NCBI GenBank assembly: GCA_023957315.1
Contig: JAMLHE010000005.1
Span: 62,001 to 126,000, forward strand
Origin: Candidatus Kapaibacterium sp.
GTDB lineage: Bacteria > Bacteroidota > Ignavibacteria > Kapaibacteriales > UBA2268
Reading direction: 5' to 3'
DNA length: 64,000 nt
The notes beneath the pieces are model-generated. The model saw only the letters and a program-made list of their open reading frames with translations, was not told the origin of the DNA and searched no databases. Both the position numbers and the translations under genes were made by a program. Below, one piece after another: positions 27,242-36,904 of this stretch (its first letter is position 1; each line of letters starts with the position of its first letter).

Positions 27242-28575
27242 TTAAACATTTCGGATATAATTTCAGAATAGCTACCGAAGCTATTATCCAGAATAAGTTA
27301 CGCTCCGTACTTACATCCTTGGGTATAATTTTCGGTGTTTCATCGGTAATTGCAATGCTTGCAATTGGTAGCGGAGCCGAACAAGCAATCCTCGAAAAGA
27401 TGAAACTTTTAGGGACAAATAATATTATCATCGTACCATTAGACAGAGAAAAACAACAGGAGATTTCCGATGAAAGCGAGGAGAATAGTGATAAGAAAGA
27501 AAGCACAAGTGGAAAATTCACTCCCGGGTTGACATTGAACGATTTAGAGGCAATCACAAAAATCGTCAAATCTGTAACATATGCAAGCCCGGAAATCATA
27601 TACGAAACAGATGCAATGCATTCGAGTTTAAGTACGAAAATCAAATTAGTCGGCATTTTGCCCGAATATTTCAAAATCAATAACTTCTCGCTTAACAAAG
27701 GCAACCCTCTCCAAGAAAGCAATTATAAATTCGCAGAAAACGTTTGTATAATAGGCTACAGCCTGAAAACGAGACTCTTCCCGACTGATGATCCAATCGG
27801 CAAATTTGTAAAATGTGGCGAACATTGGTTGAAAGTAGTCGGGATAATGGACGAGCGCAGTATGTCCAAAGAAAATATTCAGAGTTTGAATATTCGCGAT
27901 TATAATCTTGATATTTATATCCCAATCAACACCATGCTTCTGAGATATATAAATCGTTCTTTAGTTACCAAGCAAGATTTTATAAGAGAACGTGGAAATG
28001 AAAATGCTAAAATTGACCCCAATTATCACCAAGTTGACCGCGCTATTATTCATTTTGCGGATTCGGAAGAAATCAATAAATCAGTTGAAATCATAGAGCG
28101 ATTATTGCTGCGCCGACATAATGGAGTTAAAGATTTCGATATCGTAGTGCCGGAATTACTTTTGCAACAAGAACAAAGTACAAAACGCATCTTCAATATC
28201 GTGCTTGGAGCAATAGCGTCAATTTCGTTGATTGTAGGCGGAATTGGAATCATGAATATCATGCTTGCATCTGTAATGGAACGCACGAAGGAAATTGGCA
28301 TACGCAAAGCTGTCGGAGCTCGCAGGTCGGATATTTTGACGCAATTTTTATTGGAAGCAGTTGCGATTAGTATGACCGGTGGAGTAATTGGAATAGTTGT
28401 GGGCGTCGCAGCAGGGGTATTAATTGAAATGCTTACAGGAATCACAACTATTATCACCCCCGAATCAGTTTTCTTATCATTTTTTGTTTCGATATCAGTG
28501 GGCTTGATTTTCGGGATAACACCTGCTCGCCGAGCATCAAAACAAAACCCAATCGAACTCTTGAGGTATGAATAA
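27238..28575 (+). CDS. MacB-type ABC transporter permease without ATPase domain
   Basis: The 445-residue protein has an N-terminal span with the SVIAMLAIGSGAEQAILEKM signature, a large periplasmic MacB_PCD domain (about 60-300), and three C-terminal FtsX-type spans with MERTKEIGIRKAVGARRSDIL and PARRASKQNPIELLRYE. In E. coli MacB the ATPase is fused in front; here only the permease half is present and no ATPase gene follows. It would need an ATPase encoded elsewhere. MacB systems act by mechanotransmission on the adaptor and TolC. The start overlaps the adaptor gene by four bases and the end overlaps the TolC gene by eight. Confidence 0.9.
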   Translation: MIKHFGYNFRIATEAIIQNKLRSVLTSLGIIFGVSSVIAMLAIGSGAEQAILEKMKLLGTNNIIIVPLDREKQQEISDESEENSDKKESTSGKFTPGLTLNDLEAITKIVKSVTYASPEIIYETDAMHSSLSTKIKLVGILPEYFKINNFSLNKGNPLQESNYKFAENVCIIGYSLKTRLFPTDDPIGKFVKCGEHWLKVVGIMDERSMSKENIQSLNIRDYNLDIYIPINTMLLRYINRSLVTKQDFIRERGNENAKIDPNYHQVDRAIIHFADSEEINKSVEIIERLLLRRHNGVKDFDIVVPELLLQQEQSTKRIFNIVLGAIASISLIVGGIGIMNIMLASVMERTKEIGIRKAVGARRSDILTQFLLEAVAISMTGGVIGIVVGVAAGVLIEMLTGITTIITPESVFLSFFVSISVGLIFGITPARRASKQNPIELLRYE

Positions 28576-30034
28576 AATGCAAAAATTTTTGATTTTAATA
28601 TTTTTATTATTCAGTGGATTTAAGGCTTATAGTATCGAATTTACATTGGATGAGTGTATAACATTTGCTCAGAGAAATAGTATTGATGCACGAAAAGCAA
28701 TGAACTCCTTTCTGGCTCGGACTAATCGCTCCCAAGCATTTTACGCTGATTTTTATCCACAGTTGAATTTGAATGCATCATTTCCCGGAGTTTACAGAGA
28801 AATCAATCAGATTATTCAGCCCGACGGCTCAACTTTATTTCGTGAGCAGAGCCAACTATTCACTTCAGGTGCACTGACATTATCCCAAAAAATCCCATTT
28901 CTCAATTCCGAATTATCTATTGCAAGTGGCATAACCAAACTTGATGTCTATCAAACTAATGATTATACGCTATGGCGGAGCACACCGTTCCAAGTAACAT
29001 ACCGACAACCGCTATTCAGGTACAATTCTATGACTTGGGAAAGGAAAATCCGTGAACTGATGGATTCCAAATCCGACGATGAGTTCAACCAGGAAATGGA
29101 AGATATTGCAATCAATGTCACCCGTAAATTTTTTGATTTGTACTTGTCCGAGATGAATTTGAAAAATTCCGAACAAAACGTAGCTGTAAATGATACTTTG
29201 TTCAGACTTTCCGAAGGAAGGTTTTCGGTAGGGAAAATCGCCGAAAATGATTTGCTCCAAAGCGAACTTGCATTGTTGAATGCTAATAATTCTTTTAGCA
29301 GTGCTGAATTGGAATACCGAAGAACATTGGACGAATTGAAAATTACAATTGGATATACAGGAAGCGATAAAATCAGTATAATTCCGCCAAAAGACATTCC
29401 GCAAATAGACATTTCGCCGGACGAAGCCGTAAGATATGCTGTGATGAACAACCCTCGAATAATTGACCTTGAAATAAGAAATCAAGAGGCTGATATGGCA
29501 TTGCAACGAGCCGAAAGCAATAACAGAATAAATGCGGACATTTTTGCTTCATTTGGTTTGAATCAAGCTGCAGGACAATTTGATATGATATACAGGGATT
29601 TGCTCGATAGGCAACGGTTCGACGTCACGATTCAATTGCCAATTTTCACTTGGGGTAAAGGTTCCGGAACAATCGAAGCTGCATTGCAAGACAAAAACCG
29701 AATAATTTCGGATAGCGAATTGCAAAGGATGAATTTTGAAACTGAAGTAAGATATCTGACTGAGAGGTTGAATCAGCTAAGGCGTCAAGTCGAAATTTCC
29801 ACAAAAGCAGATACAATTGCAGCACGTAGATTCGACGTAGCAAAGAATCGTTATATAATCGGCAAAATTGATTTGAATTCTTTTTTTATTGCCCAAAGCG
29901 AGAAGGACATGGCGTTTCGAGCATTAGTGCAAAATTTGCAAAGTTTTTGGCTTGCATTTTATAATGTAAGAAAGTTAACTTTGTATGATTTCGCAATGCA
30001 AAAACGAATAAACTATGTTTTGGAAAGAAGGTAA
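28568..30034 (+). CDS. TolC-family outer membrane channel
   Basis: The 488-residue protein has a signal peptide (1-22, ending FKAYS) and two TolC repeats of helix-strand-strand-helix type: the first with LDECITFAQRNS and SLAGxF-like strands (FTSGALTLSQKIPF), the second with AVMNNPRIIDLEIRNQ and LPIFTWGKGSG at about 355-368. The conserved LPIF motif appears as QLPIFT. It would form the exit duct for the adaptor-permease pair just upstream. No lipobox is present. Its stop is followed directly by the DUF2723 start at 30035, so the four genes form one transcript. Confidence 0.9.
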   Translation: MNKMQKFLILIFLLFSGFKAYSIEFTLDECITFAQRNSIDARKAMNSFLARTNRSQAFYADFYPQLNLNASFPGVYREINQIIQPDGSTLFREQSQLFTSGALTLSQKIPFLNSELSIASGITKLDVYQTNDYTLWRSTPFQVTYRQPLFRYNSMTWERKIRELMDSKSDDEFNQEMEDIAINVTRKFFDLYLSEMNLKNSEQNVAVNDTLFRLSEGRFSVGKIAENDLLQSELALLNANNSFSSAELEYRRTLDELKITIGYTGSDKISIIPPKDIPQIDISPDEAVRYAVMNNPRIIDLEIRNQEADMALQRAESNNRINADIFASFGLNQAAGQFDMIYRDLLDRQRFDVTIQLPIFTWGKGSGTIEAALQDKNRIISDSELQRMNFETEVRYLTERLNQLRRQVEISTKADTIAARRFDVAKNRYIIGKIDLNSFFIAQSEKDMAFRALVQNLQSFWLAFYNVRKLTLYDFAMQKRINYVLERR

Positions 30035-31984
30035 ATGAAATTAAATTACAATTTTGCTGTGGCAATCGTATTTTTTGTTGCGATTGTAGTATATTTTGGT
30101 ACTGTGACACCATCGGTCACTTTTACAGATAGTGGCGAACTTGCCGGAGCTTGCTCTTCGCTCGGGATAGCACACCCAACCGGCTATCCCCTATTTACAA
30201 TACTCGGGTACTTATGGACATTGCTCCCATTGCCTATGTCAAACGTTTATAAACTGAATTTACTTGCTTCACTCTGGACAGCATTATCAGCTGTGGTTTT
30301 CTTTGCATGGATTCGCGACTTATCTACACATCTATGTAGGGAAATCAAACGCGAGCAAATCAACAAAAAGAAGAAAATCAAACCTGAATATGTGAGCTTA
30401 CTGTCCGATGAAGATTTGATAAACAAACTTTCCGCAGTATTGGCGATTTCATATGCTTTTGCATTGACAATTTGGGCACAAGCAGTGGCAATCGAAGTTT
30501 ATTCGCTTCAAATGTTGATATTTAATCTACTCATATTCGTGCTTTTGCGTTCGTATATAAATGTATCCGGCAATTTCTACCTATTGGCTACAGCTTTTAT
30601 GTTCGGGCTTGGATTTGCAAATCATATGACAACTGTGCTTTTAGTTCCCGGCGGAATACTACTTTTTTATAGTATTTTCAAAGAACGCAAAACGCATCAT
30701 ACATCTGCCAAAAGCGAGAATGACACCCAACATAAACAACTCAGTTTCAGTTCGCTCATAGCGTATATGGGGGCGCTGTTTATCTCCGGATTGGCATTAT
30801 ATATATACTTACCTTTGCGAAGTGCTGCATTGCCGACATTTAATTGGGGATGGGTGCATCGCAGTTTCGACAAATTCCTATATCACACTCAAGGTAAGCA
30901 ATACCAAGGTTGGATGTTTTCGGATTTGGATGCTTTTTTTGCAAATCTTGGCGAGTTCATTCAAGATTTACCTTTTCAATTTGGGATTATAGGCTTGATT
31001 TTGGTTTTCATGGGCTTCTTCATGGTTCGCAAAACTAACATGCGAGCAGTCTATATCTTCTTTGCGGTTAATGTTTTAGCATGTATAATTTACGCATCTA
31101 ATTATTCAATTCACGACATCGAGGCATATTACGCATTGGCTATAATTTCATTATTCCCATTTGCAATCGTTGCTTCGGCAGATTTGCTCAGAAGGAACAG
31201 AAATTTTGTATATGCACTGCTACTTATTCCAATTATAAATATTGCACTTAACCTCAAAACTAATGACAAGTCGGGCGATGTATTGGTTCACGAATACACT
31301 ACAACTTTGGTAAACGGCTTAGATAAAGATGCTATCATTATCTCTGCTCAATGGGACTTCTGGAATTCTGCATTCATCTATTTCCGGGAAATCGAAGGAA
31401 TGCGGAATGATGTTTGGTGGATTGGCAAAGAGCTAATGCGTCGTACTTGGTATCCACTGCAATTGCAACAATGGCACCCGACAATTTTCGATGATGCCGA
31501 AAATGAGCTGAAATCATATTCAAATGACCTTGAACTCTTCGAGTCCGGGCTTCCACCGAATTCTTATCCGTTCATTCAGCAAAATTTCGTGGCATTGTTC
31601 AGAAAGATAATTGAATCCAATATTGACAAAAGACCCGTATATATCACCTTAGACATTTTGAGAACTGAGGAAGATATGATTCGTGGCTACGAAGTTGTAC
31701 CCGAAGGACTTGCCATAAGGCTATATCGCGTCGGTACAGTACCCAAAGATATACAATTCGAGATTCCGGATTTGAATCGTTTCATCGAATCGTCAAAAGT
31801 CACGGAGGGTTCGATTGGTCATTCATTAGTCGAAGTTGTGTCTCATTCCATATTTAGCTTGGGTCAATTTGAATCGCTATACCAACGTATGGATAATGCC
31901 AAAAAGGCTTATGAGCATGCTTTGAAAATTAATCCAAACAACCCTGATGCTCAAAAAGCCTTAGCCAATCTTAATTCTCGTTGA
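30035..31984 (+). CDS. DUF2723 membrane protein (glycosyltransferase-C-like) with C-terminal TPR
   Basis: The 649-residue protein has about ten predicted spans in its first 400 residues. The DUF2723 hallmark TDSGELAGACSSLGIAHPTGYPLF sits at about 31-54, where the first periplasmic loop of GT-C glycosyltransferases has its acidic catalytic residues. A soluble periplasmic part follows, ending in a TPR-like motif (AKKAYEHALKINPNNPDAQKALANL). Such proteins are thought to move mannose or other sugars from lipid carriers to exported proteins, but substrate proof is scarce. It closes the MacA-MacB-TolC run. The last 14 bases overlap the convergent ABC-F gene. Confidence 0.85.
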   Translation: MKLNYNFAVAIVFFVAIVVYFGTVTPSVTFTDSGELAGACSSLGIAHPTGYPLFTILGYLWTLLPLPMSNVYKLNLLASLWTALSAVVFFAWIRDLSTHLCREIKREQINKKKKIKPEYVSLLSDEDLINKLSAVLAISYAFALTIWAQAVAIEVYSLQMLIFNLLIFVLLRSYINVSGNFYLLATAFMFGLGFANHMTTVLLVPGGILLFYSIFKERKTHHTSAKSENDTQHKQLSFSSLIAYMGALFISGLALYIYLPLRSAALPTFNWGWVHRSFDKFLYHTQGKQYQGWMFSDLDAFFANLGEFIQDLPFQFGIIGLILVFMGFFMVRKTNMRAVYIFFAVNVLACIIYASNYSIHDIEAYYALAIISLFPFAIVASADLLRRNRNFVYALLLIPIINIALNLKTNDKSGDVLVHEYTTTLVNGLDKDAIIISAQWDFWNSAFIYFREIEGMRNDVWWIGKELMRRTWYPLQLQQWHPTIFDDAENELKSYSNDLELFESGLPPNSYPFIQQNFVALFRKIIESNIDKRPVYITLDILRTEEDMIRGYEVVPEGLAIRLYRVGTVPKDIQFEIPDLNRFIESSKVTEGSIGHSLVEVVSHSIFSLGQFESLYQRMDNAKKAYEHALKINPNNPDAQKALANLNSR

Positions 31985-33935
31985 TTTCGTTCTGCAATGT
32001 TTCTTGATTTTGGCTCAAATTAGACCATGACTCCATACATTGATTCAAGCGTTTAGCGAATGAATCATATTCGGAGCGTGCTTTGGAATATTTTTGCTTA
32101 TTATTGCAAAATTCTGCGTCGTTAAATAGTGCATCGTACTTTTGCATGTTTTCCTCCAAATCCGCAATCTCTTTTTCAAGAGCAGCGATTTGTTTGACTA
32201 TTTTACCTAAATCTCGTTGCATCTCTTTACGCTTTTCACGGCGTAATTGTGAGCCTGAGGCTTTGTCTTCAGATGGAGTGTCATCATTTTTGTTTGACGG
32301 AGAATCCGATTTTATCAAATTCAAGTCTCCGATTTCCGTCTTTGTCAAGTAATAGTCAATATCTCCGGGATATTCCTTAACGTTGCGGTTTTTGAATTCA
32401 AAAGTTTTATCGGTCAAACCTTCGAGAAATTCACGGTCATGGGATACAACTATCAAAGTGCCTTCGTAATCCATCAATGCAGATTTCAAAACGTCCTTGG
32501 TTAACATGTCCAAGTGATTTGTTGGCTCATCGAGAATCAGCAAATTACTCGGAGTGAGCAATAATTTAGCCAATGCCAGACGGGATTTCTCGCCACCTGA
32601 GAGAACTTTTACGCGTTTGTAAATATCATCGCCACTGAATAGGAAAGCACCTAATAAATGACGAACCTGAGTACGCATCTCCCCTGTGGCAGCATTGTCA
32701 ATAATTTCAAAAACGGTGCTGTCACCCGAAAGCATAGTTGCTTGATGCTGTGCATAGTAACCTGTAACTACACTCTCGCCGATTTTTACGTTGCCTTCGA
32801 AGCTCTCGATACCGGCAATAATACGCGAAAAAGTAGATTTACCTTCACCATTTTTCCCAACAAAAGCAGCTCTCTCCCCTCTTTCCAACGCAAAATCAAC
32901 ACCTTTCAATACGTTCAATTCATCGTAACTTTTCGAAAGATTTGTCACTTCGACAACAAGTCTGCCGGAACGCGGTGGAGTAGGAAATCGAATATTAACC
33001 GTAGATGTATCAACATCTTCCAATTGAACAACGGTCATCTTTTCCAATTTTTTGACACGAGATTGAACGCGAGAAGCAAGCGAAGCTTTTGAGCGGAATC
33101 TTTCCACAAATCGTTCGATTTGAGCTATTTCGCGCTCTTGATTGCGTAATGTAGCGACTTCACTTTGGCGTTGTTCGTCTCGCTTCATCATGAAATCACT
33201 ATATTTATACGGCATGTCGTAAACTCTTTGGTTTGTGATTTCGATTGTGCGATTTGTGATGTTATCTAAAAATTTTCTATCATGGGAAACCAGAATCACG
33301 GAGCCGACATAGTTTTTGAGAAACAACTCTAGCCAACGAATTGATTCGATATCTAAGTGATTCGTAGGCTCATCGAGCAAGATACAATCAGGCTTGTTGA
33401 TTAGGATTTTGGCGAGTTCGATACGCATTTGCCATCCACCGGAAAACTCGGTAACTAATCGATTCAAATCTTTGCGTGTGAAGCCAAGCCCGATCAAAAT
33501 CATTTCGACATCGCCTTGTGCTGAATGAGACTCAAGAATTTTAAGCCTTTCGCTCAGATGCGACATAGTCTCAAGAAGTTCAAAATATTCCTCAGATTCA
33601 TAATCAGTCCTATTTGATACTTCTTCAGTCAATTTTTCAAAATCTGATTCGCTCGATTTGATTTCTGTCAGTGCAGATTCGGCTTCTTCCAAAACCGTGA
33701 CGTCAGAATGAATCTGCGGGTCTTGGGACAAATAGCCGACTTTGAAATAACTTGGGAAAATAATCCTGCCGGCTGAAGGTTCTTCGTAACCCGACAAAAT
33801 TTTCATCAAAGTAGATTTGCCTGAACCGTTACGACCAATCAAGCCGATTTTGTCGCGAGAGTTGACAACAAAACTCACATTATCGAATAATGTTCTGCCG
33901 CCAAAGTGAATACCAATATTGTTACATGAAATCAT
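31971..33935 (-). CDS. ABC-F family ATPase
   Basis: The 654-residue protein has two ATP-binding cassettes and no membrane spans: Walker A GRNGSGKST at about 37-45, signature FSGGWQMRIELAK, then an interdomain linker (about 240-310, the P-site tRNA interaction motif), a second Walker A GKNGEGKST, signature LSGGEKSRLALAK and Walker B LLILDEPTNHLDM. A coiled-coil tail (about 560-654) resembles that of Uup/YheS. ABC-F proteins act on ribosomes in translation control, ribosome rescue or antibiotic protection. No transporter partner lies nearby. The linker cannot be placed into the EttA, Uup or YheS subgroup by eye. Confidence 0.93.
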   Translation of the reverse strand: MISCNNIGIHFGGRTLFDNVSFVVNSRDKIGLIGRNGSGKSTLMKILSGYEEPSAGRIIFPSYFKVGYLSQDPQIHSDVTVLEEAESALTEIKSSESDFEKLTEEVSNRTDYESEEYFELLETMSHLSERLKILESHSAQGDVEMILIGLGFTRKDLNRLVTEFSGGWQMRIELAKILINKPDCILLDEPTNHLDIESIRWLELFLKNYVGSVILVSHDRKFLDNITNRTIEITNQRVYDMPYKYSDFMMKRDEQRQSEVATLRNQEREIAQIERFVERFRSKASLASRVQSRVKKLEKMTVVQLEDVDTSTVNIRFPTPPRSGRLVVEVTNLSKSYDELNVLKGVDFALERGERAAFVGKNGEGKSTFSRIIAGIESFEGNVKIGESVVTGYYAQHQATMLSGDSTVFEIIDNAATGEMRTQVRHLLGAFLFSGDDIYKRVKVLSGGEKSRLALAKLLLTPSNLLILDEPTNHLDMLTKDVLKSALMDYEGTLIVVSHDREFLEGLTDKTFEFKNRNVKEYPGDIDYYLTKTEIGDLNLIKSDSPSNKNDDTPSEDKASGSQLRREKRKEMQRDLGKIVKQIAALEKEIADLEENMQKYDALFNDAEFCNNKQKYSKARSEYDSFAKRLNQCMESWSNLSQNQETLQNEINEN

Positions 33936-33940
33936 TTTAT

Positions 33941-35011
33941 TTAATTAACCCTATTTCCGTTTGAATTGAATAAATGCAATTTTGAATTGTTGAACTTGAT
34001 ATTAATAATATCGTTCGGTAAAATTTGTTTGTCAAGATTATATCTGATTGATTTGAGACTCCCGAAAAAATCGAAATAAATGAGTTGCTCAAAGCCGAGA
34101 AATTCGACGTTCAGAACTTTTATTTTGAAAGAATCGCTTTCCGAATCGCTCAAAATAATGTCTTCAGGACGTATGCCACATGTTTTTACATCGCCGGAAT
34201 CGCTCTTAAGTTCAGATTGTAAATGTATATCGAAATCATTGTCTAATAATTTTATTGACTGATTTTGTATAGACGTTGCATCAAAGAAGTTCATCTGTGG
34301 ACTACCGATGAATTGTGCCGTGAAAATATCCGACGGGTAATCATAAATTTTCTGAGGAGTGTCAATTTGATTGATTTTGCCGCCATTCATGACCACAATC
34401 CTATCGCCCATAGTCATCGCTTCAGTTTGGTCGTGAGTGACATATACCGAGCTTGTGCCAAATTCCCTATGAAGTTGGATAATCTCAGTTCGCATCTGTA
34501 CTCGCAATTTGGCATCAAGATTGGAGAGTGGCTCATCGAACAAAAAAACATCAGGTTTGCGAATCAAGGCTCTCCCCAATGCTACTCGCTGACGTTGCCC
34601 ACCGGAAAGTTGCTTTGGCTTTTTATTTATATCGTTACTAAGCCCTATAATTTGGGCGATTTTTTCAACTTGAGTTTTGATTTCGCTCTTGTTGACTTTT
34701 TTGATTTTCAAAGGGAAAGCTAAATTATCGTAAACCGAAAGATGCGGATACAGTGCATAGTTCTGGAATACCATCCCAACAGACCTTTCATTCGGCGGTA
34801 AATTATTGAAAATTTTGCCGTCGAAATACAAATTGCCCGAGCTAATGTCCTCCAAGCCCGCAATCATTCTAAGGATTGAAGTTTTGCCGCATCCCGAAGG
34901 ACCGACCAAAACAACAAATTCGCCTTTGTTAATATTGAATGATGCCGAATCAACGGCTTTGGTGCCGCCTGAATATACTTTTGTGATATTTTCTAAGTTA
35001 ATTTCAATCAT
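33941..35011 (-). CDS. ABC transporter ATP-binding protein, UgpC/MalK type
   Basis: The 356-residue protein has the CUT1-type sugar-importer ATPase layout: Walker A GPSGCGKTS at 37-45, Q-loop VFQNYALYPHLSVYDN, signature LSGGQRQRVALGRALIRKP, DEPLSNLDAKLR, switch His in YVTHDQTEAM, then a C-terminal TOBE domain from about 240. Such subunits power MalFGK or UgpABC-type importers. No permease or binding protein is encoded here, so it may serve transporters elsewhere, as shared MsiK-like ATPases do. It is five bases upstream of the ABC-F gene and thus probably shares its message. Confidence 0.9.
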   Translation of the reverse strand: MIEINLENITKVYSGGTKAVDSASFNINKGEFVVLVGPSGCGKTSILRMIAGLEDISSGNLYFDGKIFNNLPPNERSVGMVFQNYALYPHLSVYDNLAFPLKIKKVNKSEIKTQVEKIAQIIGLSNDINKKPKQLSGGQRQRVALGRALIRKPDVFLFDEPLSNLDAKLRVQMRTEIIQLHREFGTSSVYVTHDQTEAMTMGDRIVVMNGGKINQIDTPQKIYDYPSDIFTAQFIGSPQMNFFDATSIQNQSIKLLDNDFDIHLQSELKSDSGDVKTCGIRPEDIILSDSESDSFKIKVLNVEFLGFEQLIYFDFFGSLKSIRYNLDKQILPNDIINIKFNNSKLHLFNSNGNRVN

Positions 35012-35108
35012 TGTTCAAATACAAATCACAAATGTAATTAATAAGTGTGGTATAACATTGAAGATATAATGATTATATTTGTATTTTGTATATAAACAGT
35101 CTTTTAGA

Positions 35109-36173
35109 ATGAAATATAATCAGATTACAATTCTAATCACAGTATTTGCTTTGATAGCTTTTTTGACATCCTGCAACGATGCAGACCCAAACGTACCGAG
35201 CGGTGACCCGGAGATACTATCAATCTCTCCCACAACTGCGCATATTGGTGATACGGTCACAATCACAGGCAATTATCTTGGATTTGGAATATCGTCGGCA
35301 ACGGTGAATATTGGCGGTAACTCCTTTGTAGGACATAATGAATGTATCACTTGGCAAACTAATCAAATCAAGTTCCGAGTGCCGGATTCGGCATCAAGCG
35401 GAGATATAACGGTTAATATCAGCTTTAATTCAAGCAACGCGGTTGCACTTAAGGTCATCAAATATCCTCCAATTGAAGTGGTAGAGATAGTTGGCAAAAC
35501 ATTCAAAATGGGCTCTAACTCAAATTCGGTAGATGAATTTCCCGAACATGATGTGACAATCACTAAGACGCTTGAAGTAGGAAAATTTGAAGTTACGCAA
35601 AGACAGTATAGCAATATGATGCGCCGAAATCCATCGCTGACAGCAGATTTCAGGCTGCCGGTTTATAATGTCAGTTGGCTTAATGCTGTGCAATTTTGCA
35701 ATGCATTATCAAAAGCACAAAATTTAGATACGGCATACAGATTTGTCGGTGAACAAATATTATGGAACGAAAATTCAAACGGATGGCGATTGCCGACTGA
35801 AGCCGAATGGGAATTTTTGTGCAGAGCAGGCACAGAAGGTGATTTCGCCGGAACAGGTATAATCAATGAAATGTGTTGGATTAGTGATAATTCGGGCTTG
35901 AAGCCACATCCCGTAGGAACCAAATCTCCTAATCAATTCGGATTGCATGATATGCACGGAAACGTTTGGGAATGGTGCTGGGATTGGTATTTACTCGATT
36001 ATTATTCATCAAGCCCCGGTAATGACCCTAAAGGTCCTGATTCCGGCTCGAGACATGTAATTCGTGGTGGTTCATATAATGATGGAGCATCATATGCGAG
36101 GTCTTCTAATAGAACTATTCCCGAAATTCTTTCTAACAACATTGGTTTTAGAATTGTGAGAACAAAAAATTAA
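35109..36173 (+). CDS. Lipoprotein with IPT/TIG and formylglycine-generating-enzyme-fold domains
   Basis: The protein is 354 residues from the ATG at 35109; an earlier in-frame start at 35079 would put ten residues ahead of the signal and is unlikely. A type II signal peptide ends in the lipobox LTSC (Cys22). An IPT/TIG Ig-like domain with ISPTTAHIGDTVTITGNYLG follows at about 38-115, then an FGE-sulfatase (SUMF1) domain from about 125 with FKMGSN, WRLPTEAEWEF, DMHGNVWEWCWDWY and the terminal GFRIVRT. Most such proteins are not sulfatase activators; GldK, a T9SS lipoprotein, has the same fold, but the TIG domain does not belong to GldK. Function is open. The next two genes follow closely. Confidence 0.85.
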   Translation: MKYNQITILITVFALIAFLTSCNDADPNVPSGDPEILSISPTTAHIGDTVTITGNYLGFGISSATVNIGGNSFVGHNECITWQTNQIKFRVPDSASSGDITVNISFNSSNAVALKVIKYPPIEVVEIVGKTFKMGSNSNSVDEFPEHDVTITKTLEVGKFEVTQRQYSNMMRRNPSLTADFRLPVYNVSWLNAVQFCNALSKAQNLDTAYRFVGEQILWNENSNGWRLPTEAEWEFLCRAGTEGDFAGTGIINEMCWISDNSGLKPHPVGTKSPNQFGLHDMHGNVWEWCWDWYLLDYYSSSPGNDPKGPDSGSRHVIRGGSYNDGASYARSSNRTIPEILSNNIGFRIVRTKN

Positions 36174-36203
36174 ACATTTGCAATCACTGTGAATTTATAC
36201 AAA

Positions 36204-36314
36204 ATGTATTTAAAAAAAGTTATCTATATTATCAGTTTTATATTTTTGCTTGGTCTGTTTGCTTGTAGCAATGAATATCCCTATGGCACATTCAACATAG
36301 GAAAGCGGAAGTAA
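36204..36314 (+). CDS. 36-residue predicted lipoprotein
   Basis: An ATG at 36204 opens a 36-codon frame with a hydrophobic signal (VIYIISFIFLLGLFA) and a lipobox LFAC. After lipidation and cleavage only 16 residues (CSNEYPYGTFNIGKRK) remain. It lies 30 bp after the SUMF1-like lipoprotein gene and 11 bp before the carbonic anhydrase gene in the same direction, so it is probably cotranscribed. Proteins this short with a lipobox and no domain are often entericidin-like or regulatory; no homologue is recognised. Confidence 0.55.
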   Translation: MYLKKVIYIISFIFLLGLFACSNEYPYGTFNIGKRK

Positions 36315-36325
36315 AGGTAAACATT

Positions 36326-36892
36326 ATGAAATTTGAAAATGGAAAAAGCGGCTCTATTATTACTCATCACGGGATTACACCAACAATTCCCGAATCGGCT
36401 TTTATTTGCGAAGGTGTCCGAATCATTGGCGATGTAGAATTAGGCGAAAATGTTTCGGTTTGGTTCAACAGCGTAATTCGTGGTGATGTGAATTATATCC
36501 GAATCGGTGATAACTCCAACATCCAAGATATGAGTATGCTTCACGTTACGAACAAGGTTTGGCCCCTTATAATCGAACAAAATGTCTCAATCGCACATTC
36601 GGTTACAGTTCATGGTTGCACATTGAAGGAAGGTTGCTTGATTGGAATTGGTGCAAACGTTTTGGATGGTGCAGTAGTTGGCGAATATGCTCTTGTGGCT
36701 GCCGGAACGGTAGTGCGTGAGGGCTTTGTAGTGCCACCGATGACATTAATCGCAGGAGTGCCGGGCAAAGTTATCCGCGAACTTAAACCCACCGAAATTG
36801 AACGAGTAAAAAGCACTCCATACAATTATATTAACTATGTTGCGGAATACAGAAAAGAATACGAACAATATTTACAAAATAATAAATTATAA
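36326..36892 (+). CDS. Gamma-carbonic-anhydrase-family protein
   Basis: The 188-residue protein is a left-handed beta-helix of hexapeptide repeats (EGVRIIGDVELGENVSVWFNS and onward). The family core GDVNYIRIGDNSNIQD is present, and three His residues lie where the zinc ligands of the Cam/CaiE group are expected: one in LHVT, two in IAHSVTVHGC. Members hydrate carbon dioxide or act as acyl-transfer or assembly proteins; activity in the short, CamH-like form is not always shown. A C-terminal helix follows the PGKVIREL segment. The YicC gene follows after 12 bases. Confidence 0.9.
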   Translation: MKFENGKSGSIITHHGITPTIPESAFICEGVRIIGDVELGENVSVWFNSVIRGDVNYIRIGDNSNIQDMSMLHVTNKVWPLIIEQNVSIAHSVTVHGCTLKEGCLIGIGANVLDGAVVGEYALVAAGTVVREGFVVPPMTLIAGVPGKVIRELKPTEIERVKSTPYNYINYVAEYRKEYEQYLQNNKL

Positions 36893-36904
36893 AGAGAATT
36901 TAAT

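Noticed and set aside
35109..36173. The SUMF1-fold lipoprotein as GldK of the type IX system
   Set aside because: GldK does share the fold and the lipid anchor, but an IPT/TIG domain in front and the lack of gldLMN beside it argue against this.
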